From the NCBI GenBank assembly GCA_002450925.1, contig DKAU01000085.1, forward strand, positions 1 to 9,737: a stretch of 9,737 bases of DNA. Direction: 5' to 3'. The notes beneath the pieces are model-generated. The model was not told the origin of the DNA. It searched no databases and saw nothing but the letters and a program-made list of their open reading frames with translations. Position 1 is the stretch's first letter; each line of letters opens with the position of its first letter. The stretch is from Thiobacillus sp. UBA6918 (GTDB lineage Bacteria; Pseudomonadota; Gammaproteobacteria; Burkholderiales; Thiobacillaceae). Below are positions 1 through 5,253 of the stretch, piece by piece. A program made the translations under genes and the position numbers.

Positions 1-591
1 AGATCCGGAAGTGAACCCGTCATGCAAAAAGTCCACCAGCGCATAGCCATCTATCCCGGTCAGCTTGAACCCGGCAATCTCTGCGCCGCGGCACGTAGCT
101 ATTGCCAGCACAACGAGTGAAGTAACTCCACAATATACATATGCCACACGGCTTTGGCGGACTGCCTTGCGATGGCGTTGGAGGTCATAGAGCAGTTCGG
201 TATCAGTATAGGCGTTCAGCTTGGCGGCGAACTTGTCCAGCCCCATGGCTTTGGCGGCATTACGCAGGGCAACACGCAGCGCGCCGACATAGGCCTTGAT
301 GGTGTTAGTAAAGCCAGTCTCGCCCTTGCCGGCGATATGTGCCAACAGTTCATCCACCAGAATGTGCTGGCGCTGCTTGTCAGTCAACTTGGCCCTGGCC
401 AAGCTTTGAATGCAGGACTCAAGCTGGCGGGCCACGCCGAATTGCTGCGCCATTTTGCGCACGCCGTCCAGGTGCCCTATTCTGTTCCATATATCGTCAA
501 AGCGGCGGTTCAACTCGTTGGCATCGCCACCGGCCAGCAACTTGGCGCCTATCCCGCTAAGCCTTGGTTCTGGTTTCCATGGGGTTCCCAT
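1..591 (-). CDS. Unrecognised protein, C-terminus beyond the left edge
   Basis: The frame is open from an ATG at 591 to the window edge: 197 codons with no stop, so the gene is partial. The start follows a purine-rich Shine-Dalgarno (GAGGGAT, 2 nt before the ATG) and lies 18 bp after the NHL gene's stop, so the two probably share a transcript. Residues 1-145 are polar and helical, with a stretch around 85-140 (GFTNTIKAYVGALRVALRNA, then TDTELLYDLQRHRKAV). By eye this recalls the tail of large polyvalent proteins of phages and conjugative elements, but the likeness is weak. Residues 150-170 are hydrophobic (VYCGVTSLVVLAIATC) and could be a membrane segment. No heme motif or catalytic motif is visible. 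I do not recognise the family and assign no function. The codons favour G/C at the third position throughout, which supports real coding. Its link to the cytochrome genes rests only on position. Confidence 0.6.
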   Translation of the reverse strand, partial: MGTPWKPEPRLSGIGAKLLAGGDANELNRRFDDIWNRIGHLDGVRKMAQQFGVARQLESCIQSLARAKLTDKQRQHILVDELLAHIAGKGETGFTNTIKAYVGALRVALRNAAKAMGLDKFAAKLNAYTDTELLYDLQRHRKAVRQSRVAYVYCGVTSLVVLAIATCRGAEIAGFKLTGIDGYALVDFLHDGFTSGS

Positions 592-609
592 TTATCCCTC
601 ACGCGAACA

Positions 610-1764
610 TCAGGGGGACGCTTTGGGGGTTGTGACGCCCCCGGGGGGATATTCCATGCCGTCCATGTGTCCAAAGCCGTAGACATCTACCTTGTTGGGG
701 CCGAACTGGCTTGTGACCATTACCAGGTATTCAATCTGAAACCCCGGGGCAGCGTATTTTTTGAATAAATCGACATTGTCGTAATCGATGCTCATCCCGG
801 TTGGCAGGTGCATTCTTTCCTTGGCATCGCCCTGCTGCCCAAAAAACAACAGCAGTCTTCCCTGGTTGTTGAACAGCTGAACGTTCCCAAATGCGCCATC
901 GGCAACGTAGATCCTGCCTTCATGGTCGATGACGATTCCCTTCGGGCGCGCAAAACTGCCGGGTGTGGAACCAACGGCTCCAAAGCTCCGAAGGGGTTTG
1001 CCGTCTTGGGAAAACACCTGAATCCGGTAGTTGCTGGTTTCGGAGACATAAAGGTTCCCGTCAGGCCCAAGCGCGATATTGGTTGGATGGAAAAGCTCGC
1101 CTTCGCCAGATCCGGCCTTCCCAAAAACAAAAAGGGTCTTGCCGGTTTTCCTTTCCAGTACGTGGATCTGGTGGTGCTTAACATCCGCCACGTACAACCG
1201 GTCGTTAATGATGGCGACATCAGTAGGACGGAACTGGTCTTCTTTTCCAAAGGCTGCCACGAAGCGGTCGTTGGTATCGTAGACCAGAATTTTGTCGCGC
1301 CCAGTGTCGGTGACGTACTTCGTGCCGTCACTGTCAATGCGGATATTGATTGGGCGGCGAAGTTGGCCATTAGGGGCGCCGGACAGATATGAAAATTTCC
1401 TGTTCGCGATGTCAAATATGGCGATGGCGGCCGCACTGCTGTCAGCTACGTACAGCCTCCCTTTGTACATTGCTGATCCATAGGGTTGCGCCAGTTGCTG
1501 TTTTGAGTCGTCATCGCCAAGGATGAATTTTGCGAAACCGCTTACGGGCGGGCTTACGTCCTGTTCGCCATAAAAGCTCAGGAGCAACTGAATGCGTGGA
1601 GCATCCGGCAGTGCGGGGTATAAAACAGGGGGTTTGTCTGGAGCGGCTGATCCGGAATCATCGGCGAGAACAATGCACGCAGAACCGGATAACAGAATCA
1701 TCGCGGTTGTGATTGCCAGCCCCCGTAAACCTAGGTCTGGCCGCTGACGTAAGAATCCGAGCAT
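610..1764 (-). CDS. Exported six-bladed NHL-repeat beta-propeller protein
   Basis: This 384-residue protein has a signal peptide: a basic n-region (RQR), a hydrophobic core at about 15-33, and a likely signal peptidase I site after VLA (residue 34). A Cys at 30 gives only a poor lipobox (GSAC), so a lipoprotein is less likely. The rest is NHL/6-bladed propeller. Six strand-turn-strand repeats end in the usual LYVAD...V motif: about 104-118, 149-163, 190-204, 238-252, 285-299 and 345-363. There is no CxxCH, so it binds no heme itself. Such propellers are binding scaffolds, and some sit beside multiheme cytochrome genes in metal-reducing or metal-oxidising bacteria. A role in docking, exporting or assembling the tetraheme cytochrome encoded upstream is inferred from that pairing. 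The start is ATG at 1764, preceded by GAGGGG three bases upstream. The gene lies downstream of a hairpin terminator, so it may be expressed at a lower level than the cytochrome. Confidence 0.85.
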   Translation of the reverse strand: MLGFLRQRPDLGLRGLAITTAMILLSGSACIVLADDSGSAAPDKPPVLYPALPDAPRIQLLLSFYGEQDVSPPVSGFAKFILGDDDSKQQLAQPYGSAMYKGRLYVADSSAAAIAIFDIANRKFSYLSGAPNGQLRRPINIRIDSDGTKYVTDTGRDKILVYDTNDRFVAAFGKEDQFRPTDVAIINDRLYVADVKHHQIHVLERKTGKTLFVFGKAGSGEGELFHPTNIALGPDGNLYVSETSNYRIQVFSQDGKPLRSFGAVGSTPGSFARPKGIVIDHEGRIYVADGAFGNVQLFNNQGRLLLFFGQQGDAKERMHLPTGMSIDYDNVDLFKKYAAPGFQIEYLVMVTSQFGPNKVDVYGFGHMDGMEYPPGGVTTPKASP

Positions 1765-1810
1765 TTACCCCTCACCGAGTTGAACCAAATACTTGAATGA
1801 TGCGTTTGGA

Positions 1811-1845
1811 CAAACAAAGACCGGGTATGAAGTGATCATACCCGG
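1811..1845 (-). terminator. Intercistronic Rho-independent terminator between the tetraheme cytochrome and the NHL gene
   Basis: A perfect 10-bp inverted repeat is present (CCGGGTATGA at 1821-1830, TCATACCCGG at 1836-1845) with a 5-nt loop. Read on the minus strand, the stem is followed by a T-rich run, TCTTTGTTTG. It begins 18 bp after the cytochrome stop codon and ends about 46 bp before the NHL start. On the plus strand no T-run follows, so the orientation is minus. The T-tract is interrupted, which fits partial read-through into the NHL gene. Confidence 0.75.
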
Positions 1846-1863
1846 CCTGGCTATATAAAGCAG

Positions 1864-2511
1864 TTACTTGTTGTGGCAGGTCAGGCAGTCAGCACTTCCG
1901 GCCTGGCTCATCTTCAACAGTCCAGTTCCCGCCCCACCCACTGTGAAGGTGTTGTGGACGTCATGGCACGACTCGCACTCCATTTTCCCTCCATAGAGCA
2001 GGACATCATTGATGCTGCCGGATTTCGTTTGCCCTCCGCTGCCAATGGTTGCCTGTTTGCTGGTTGGGTTGTGAAGCGAGCCGTCATTGCCGGCCAATGT
2101 GTTGTCGTAAACAAAGCCGATTGGATGCGAAGCCTTGAGGTTAGTGGTCAGGTTGTTTTCAGTCGAAATATTGGTACCACCGGCCATGCCGCCAAAACTA
2201 TCCACGGCAACCGTGCCGTCATGGCAGGAAAGACAAAGCAAGGAATTGCCGTTCGGTTGGCCAATAACCGCATTCAGGGTGGGGCTGCTGTACATGGTGT
2301 AAGCCGCCGCTGAGGTCGTATGGTTCCACAACGGCGCGTCATTGATGGTCGTGTCGGTTTTGTGGGGAGCGTGACATGCTACGCATATGCGGCCACCGGA
2401 CCAGCTTTGGGTCGTGAAATCGTGTGCCGAACCCGAGATGTTTCCGGCGGATGCGGGCAGCATCATCAAGCTGCCCAAGGCTAAAAATAGGATACGGCTC
2501 AATGTCTTCAT
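1864..2511 (-). CDS. Secreted tetraheme c-type cytochrome (doubled-CXXCH type)
   Basis: The 215-residue precursor has a clear Sec signal peptide, with cleavage after ASA at residue 22. The mature part has four covalent heme motifs: CVACH 43-47, CLSCH 93-97, CESCH 179-183 and CLTCH 209-213. Six further histidines (30, 50, 64, 129, 147, 186) are enough to give all four hemes a second His ligand. The long linkers are rich in Gly, Ser, Thr and Asn and have little predicted helix, as in secreted doubled-CXXCH cytochromes of metal-cycling bacteria. About 193 mature residues with four hemes is close in size to the extracellular filament cytochrome OmcE, but homology is not shown. It would carry electrons outside the inner membrane. 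The ATG at 2511 has AAGGGAG seven bases upstream. A 17-bp operator-like palindrome lies 41 bp upstream. It is followed by a terminator and then the NHL propeller gene. The c-type assignment is firm; the exact location and partner are not. Confidence 0.9.
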   Translation of the reverse strand: MKTLSRILFLALGSLMMLPASAGNISGSAHDFTTQSWSGGRICVACHAPHKTDTTINDAPLWNHTTSAAAYTMYSSPTLNAVIGQPNGNSLLCLSCHDGTVAVDSFGGMAGGTNISTENNLTTNLKASHPIGFVYDNTLAGNDGSLHNPTSKQATIGSGGQTKSGSINDVLLYGGKMECESCHDVHNTFTVGGAGTGLLKMSQAGSADCLTCHNK

Positions 2512-2540
2512 TTCGAGACTCCCTTCTGGAGGTGATCTGA

Positions 2541-2547
2541 TTTACAC
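2541..2547. promoter_or_regulatory. Extra operator half-site next to the main palindrome
   Basis: TTTACAC here repeats the right arm of the 2552-2568 palindrome and lies 4 bp from its left arm. It forms an overlapping inverted repeat (8-bp arms ATTTACAC and GTGTAAAT with a 4-bp spacer). It could serve as a third protein contact, or fold as a hairpin if transcribed in the 5' leader of the tetraheme gene. Confidence 0.4.
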
Positions 2548-2551
2548 AAAC

Positions 2552-2568
2552 GTGTAAATTCTTTACAC
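2552..2568. promoter_or_regulatory. Operator-like perfect palindrome, site A
   Basis: GTGTAAATTCTTTACAC is a perfect inverted repeat of two 7-bp arms around a 3-bp spacer. Its centre is about 49 bp upstream of the tetraheme cytochrome ATG, a typical place for a repressor or promoter-overlapping activator. Sites with the same 17-bp geometry (GTGT-N9-ACAC or one mismatch) occur at 2709-2725, 7694-7710 and 7788-7804. The cognate factor is unknown; the DUF6502-like protein encoded at 6828-7685 is a candidate by position. Confidence 0.6.
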
Positions 2569-2708
2569 TTATCGGAATTAGACAATAGTTCTTTAGCTCG
2601 GGCAATAAATAATTTATGGTCTGTGTATAACATATTGATTATCAAGTTATTTATTGGTCTATTGATTGGCGTGCATAAAGAAAGCACCTGTTTTAGACGT
2701 AAGTTTAT

Positions 2709-2725
2709 GTGTAACAAAACGACAC
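2709..2725. promoter_or_regulatory. Operator-like palindrome, site D (degenerate)
   Basis: GTGTAACAAAACGACAC keeps the GTGT-N9-ACAC frame and the left arm of site A, but the inner right arm is degenerate. It lies about 50 bp upstream of the cytochrome b start at 2776, so the plus operon also has its own copy. It is the weakest of the four sites. Confidence 0.4.
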
Positions 2726-2743
2726 CTTTTTAAAGGTGCTCGT
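2719..2743 (+). promoter_or_regulatory. Leader hairpin before the cytochrome b operon
   Basis: ACGA-CACCTTT at 2719-2729 can pair with AAAGGTG-c-TCGT at 2732-2743, with one bulged base and a short A/T loop, about 33 bp before the start codon. A second pairing competes with it: AGCACCT (2683-2689) with AGGTGCT (2734-2740). This could be a switchable leader or simply an operator inverted repeat. No T-run follows, so it is not a standard terminator. Confidence 0.3.
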
Positions 2744-2775
2744 CTGTTTAACCTACTGATGGGAAAAGTTTGAGG

Positions 2776-3672
2776 ATGGGCGCGGAAATCGCAATTAACT
2801 CAAGAACCCCTGCGCATGAGGATCGAGCTTCGTGGGCAGATGGGTTGCAGGTGACGCTTGGGCGTATGGCAGGTGTTCTCTTCGTGTTGCTGCTTGTGTG
2901 GTTGGCCTGGCAGGTCAGGATCAATGAGGCTTACACCTCAAATTCAACTTTTGCCTACTATCTGGGTCTTGTCGGCGGTTCATTCATGCTGGCCTTGCTG
3001 TTGTACCCGTTGCGCAAAAGGATACGTTTTCTTCAGCATCTCGGACCGCTTCGCTTCTGGTTCCGTTTTCACATGTTCGCCGGCATGGCAGGACCAATAC
3101 TGGTACTGTTTCATTCGACTTTTCATGTCCGTTCCATCAATGCCATGGTTGCGCTGGGAAGCATGCTGCTTGTTGCGTCCAGCGGGATTGTCGGGCGCTA
3201 TCTTTATCGAAGAATCCACCGTGGTCTATACGGCTGCCGCACGAATCAGGAAGAGCTGCAGCAGGTACTCGAAAAAAGACTGAGGGAGGTAATGTCCTCA
3301 ATGGAGATTCCCATCGAGGTCAAGGCCGAGATTAAAAATTATGCCCAGCTTGTCTCGGAGATACCAACTGGCCGGATCAGGCGGTTGCTGCATGTTGCTT
3401 CACTTGGGATGCGCAGAACCATCGCGGCCAGGAATACGCATCGCATGATGGCAAGACAAGCAAAGATGGCCAATACTGTTTTGCACGGCAAGCTTGCGGA
3501 TCTGCATGATTTGCTACTTAATATCGATGAGGCATTGAAGGCAGTGCAGACCACCGCCCAATTTTCAACCTATGAGCGCCTTTTTGCGCAATGGCATGCC
3601 GTGCACATTCCTTTTCTTTTCATGCTTGTCATCACAGCAATCGTGCATGTTGTCGCGGTGCACGCTTACTGA
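2776..3672 (+). CDS. Membrane diheme cytochrome b, ferric-reductase-like, without its own flavin domain
   Basis: This 298-residue inner-membrane protein has five predicted helices at about 31-48, 59-78, 99-118, 123-141 and 275-295. Basic residues place the N-terminus and a loop of about 130 residues (145-270) in the cytoplasm and the C-terminus in the periplasm. Helix 3 carries His99 and His113; helix 5 carries His277 and His291. Both pairs are 14 residues apart, the spacing that lets two helices hold two stacked b hemes in ferric reductases, NADPH oxidases and cytochromes b. With this topology one heme (99/277) faces the cytoplasm and the other (113/291) the periplasm. No flavin or nucleotide domain is present. 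The Fe-S flavoprotein two genes downstream could supply it, and the 21-heme cytochrome encoded next could accept the electrons. The role is inferred from these features. ATG 2776 follows GGGAAAAG at a 7-nt spacing; an in-frame TTG at 2770 is an alternative start. Confidence 0.75.
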   Translation: MGAEIAINSRTPAHEDRASWADGLQVTLGRMAGVLFVLLLVWLAWQVRINEAYTSNSTFAYYLGLVGGSFMLALLLYPLRKRIRFLQHLGPLRFWFRFHMFAGMAGPILVLFHSTFHVRSINAMVALGSMLLVASSGIVGRYLYRRIHRGLYGCRTNQEELQQVLEKRLREVMSSMEIPIEVKAEIKNYAQLVSEIPTGRIRRLLHVASLGMRRTIAARNTHRMMARQAKMANTVLHGKLADLHDLLLNIDEALKAVQTTAQFSTYERLFAQWHAVHIPFLFMLVITAIVHVVAVHAY

Positions 3673-5248
3673 AATTCTGAAGGCGGCTTCGTTCGCCTTC
3701 TTCCTTAGCCTGGGTTTCACAACCCCGTCATATTCACAAAGTCTTGAGTCCGCGATCATGCCCGGCGAGGTGATCAAGGGTCACGCGGATCTTGAATCCA
3801 AATGTGCCAACTGCCATGTGCGCTTTGATCGCGATGCGCAGCCGCGTCTTTGTATGGATTGCCACAAGACGGTGGCCGGGGACGTAAGGATGGGAACCGG
3901 CTATCACGGCCGCTTGAAGGAAAGGGTATGCCGGGAGTGCCATACGGATCACAAGGGCCGCAATGCCAGGATTGTTTTGCTGGATGAAAAGCGGTTTGAT
4001 CACAGGCAGACGGATTTCCAGCTCAAGGGCAAACATGAGGGTGAGTCATGTGTCAGTTGTCACAAACGCGGAACCAAGTACGCCAAGGCGCCCTCGGACT
4101 GTGTGAGTTGTCATCGCAAGGATGACAAGCACAAAGGCAATCTGGGCACCAAGTGTAGCAATTGCCATGACGAGAAGGACTGGAAAGAGGCGCATTTCGA
4201 TCATTCAAAAACAAAATTCGAGTTGCGGGACGCGCATGAAGACGTGGCGTGCACAAAATGCCATGTTGGCCAGCGGTATGCAAAAACCCCCAGGGATTGC
4301 CTGAGCTGTCATCGTGGCGACGATGCGCACAAGGGTAAATTCGGAGCGCGTTGTGAGTCCTGCCACAGGGAAACAAAATGGGATCGACCTACCTTTAACC
4401 ACGGCGCTGATACTTCGTTCAAACTGCTTGGCCGGCACCAGGATACACGCTGTGCCAGCTGCCATACCGGGCAGTTGTACAAACAGAAGTTGCCGAAGCG
4501 TTGTAACGACTGTCATGAAAAGGATGACGTGCACAAAAAAGGATTGGGGCAGAAATGCGAGTCCTGCCATAACGAGTCTTCCTGGAAGAATCAGCGCTTC
4601 GACCACAACAAGGACACGAAATTTATTCTGCGCGACAAGCACGAGGCCACCAAGTGCCAGAGTTGCCACAAGCCGGAAAAGCCTCACGAGAAATTGTCAA
4701 CGCGGTGCAATGCCTGCCATGCAGACGACGACCTGAAGAGGGGTCACAAGGGACGCTATGGCGACAAGTGCGAATCATGCCATAACGAAAAAGCCTTCAA
4801 GCCCAGCACATTCGACCATGACCGCGAAACAGACTACTTGCTGAAAGGCAAGCACAGGAAGGTCAAGTGCGACAGTTGCCACAAAGGGCCGAGCATTCAT
4901 GACAAGATGGAAAAGCAGTGTGTAGCATGCCATGAGCGCGATGACATGGAGAAAGGTCATCAGGGTCGTTATGGCAGAAAATGCGAGACATGCCATATCG
5001 AGAAGGATTTCAATACGACGGTTTTTGATCATGACCGCGACACTACATTCCTTCTGCTCGGGAAGCATCGACAGACCAAATGCGAAAGCTGCCACAAGGA
5101 GCCAGTCAACTCGGCGAAGTTTGACAAGCGATGCTACGGGTGCCACAAAAAGGATGATATTCATTTCGAGAGCTATGGCCTTGTTTGCGACAAATGCCAT
5201 GTGACTGAGGACTGGCGGAAAGTCAGGGAGCGCGATGGTTTTAAGTAA
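3647..5248 (+). CDS. Periplasmic or exported 21-heme c-type cytochrome
   Basis: There are twenty-one CxxCH motifs in 533 residues, the first at 3803-3817. They are arranged as seven modules of three hemes, each about 67-71 residues. A typical module reads CxxCH...CxxCHxxDDxHKG...CxxCHxExxW...FDHxxTxFxLxGxH. This is a c7/class III-type triheme unit in tandem, comparable in principle to the dodecaheme chains of Geobacter. The many Lys, His and Arg make it basic, as expected for a soluble heme wire. The frame is open from 3572, but ATG 3647 is preferred because it gives a proper signal peptide: MLSRCTLTEILK, a hydrophobic core, then PSYSQ with cleavage near residue 30. That start lies inside the last 26 bp of the cytochrome b gene and has no good Shine-Dalgarno, so translation is probably coupled. 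The likely role is to accept electrons from, or deliver them to, the cytochrome b and carry them through the periplasm. An outer-membrane or extracellular location cannot be excluded. Confidence 0.9.
   Translation: MLSRCTLTEILKAASFAFFLSLGFTTPSYSQSLESAIMPGEVIKGHADLESKCANCHVRFDRDAQPRLCMDCHKTVAGDVRMGTGYHGRLKERVCRECHTDHKGRNARIVLLDEKRFDHRQTDFQLKGKHEGESCVSCHKRGTKYAKAPSDCVSCHRKDDKHKGNLGTKCSNCHDEKDWKEAHFDHSKTKFELRDAHEDVACTKCHVGQRYAKTPRDCLSCHRGDDAHKGKFGARCESCHRETKWDRPTFNHGADTSFKLLGRHQDTRCASCHTGQLYKQKLPKRCNDCHEKDDVHKKGLGQKCESCHNESSWKNQRFDHNKDTKFILRDKHEATKCQSCHKPEKPHEKLSTRCNACHADDDLKRGHKGRYGDKCESCHNEKAFKPSTFDHDRETDYLLKGKHRKVKCDSCHKGPSIHDKMEKQCVACHERDDMEKGHQGRYGRKCETCHIEKDFNTTVFDHDRDTTFLLLGKHRQTKCESCHKEPVNSAKFDKRCYGCHKKDDIHFESYGLVCDKCHVTEDWRKVRERDGFK
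4049..5248 (+). repeat. Tandem triheme-module repeats in the 21-heme cytochrome gene
   Basis: Modules 2 to 7 start at 4049, 4250, 4451, 4655, 4868 and 5081, giving unit lengths of 201, 201, 204, 213, 213 and about 168 bp; the last lacks the FDH tail. A divergent first module begins at 3803. Modules 5 and 6 share extra residues (a GHKGRYG/GHQGRYG insertion) and are most alike, which suggests a recent duplication. These are protein-coding repeats, not a CRISPR array or a mobile element. Confidence 0.85.
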
Positions 5249-5253
5249 AGCCG

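Larger units (their letters stand above)
2512..2775. promoter_or_regulatory. AT-rich divergent control region between the cytochrome loci
   Basis: This stretch of about 264 bp is markedly more AT-rich than its flanks and separates the minus-strand tetraheme gene from the plus-strand cytochrome b operon. It must hold both promoters. A tentative minus-strand promoter is TTGTCT followed 16 bp later by AAGAAT (4/6 matches each), which would overlap the operator at 2552-2568. I found no convincing sigma-70 promoter for the plus operon. It also holds operator-like palindromes and a leader hairpin, listed separately. Confidence 0.6.

Noticed and set aside
1..120. Plus-strand frame ending with TGA at 118-120 as the tail of a gene entering from the left
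   Set aside because: It overlaps the minus-strand frame, which has a good start, ribosome site and codon bias. Only about 39 codons are visible and none suggests a known domain.
154..768. Plus-strand open frame of 204 codons
   Set aside because: It is antisense to the partial minus-strand gene and the end of the NHL gene, crosses their boundary, and its product resembles no family.
808..1392. Plus-strand open frame of 194 codons
   Set aside because: Antisense to the NHL propeller gene, whose repeats and signal peptide make it clearly the real one.
1665..1690. Lipobox at the Cys at residue 30 of the NHL protein
   Set aside because: GSAC has Gly at position -3 where Leu or a similar residue is expected; the signal peptidase I site VLA-DD fits better.
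1873..2313. Plus-strand open frame of 146 codons
   Set aside because: Antisense to the tetraheme cytochrome, which has four CxxCH motifs and a signal peptide.
2635..2645. TTGAT-T-ATCAA palindrome as an FNR/CRP-type site
   Set aside because: The FNR box needs four bases between TTGAT and ATCAA; here there is one. Chance is likely in AT-rich DNA.
4205..5200. Minus-strand open frames with hydrophobic products opposite the 21-heme gene
   Set aside because: The reverse complement of repeated heme codons (GCA/ACA-rich) yields Ala/Val/Cys-rich, membrane-like peptides. They follow the repeat period and are shadows.
3803..5248. CRISPR-like or transposon-like repetition
   Set aside because: Repeats are about 200 bp, imperfect, in frame, and explained by triheme protein modules.
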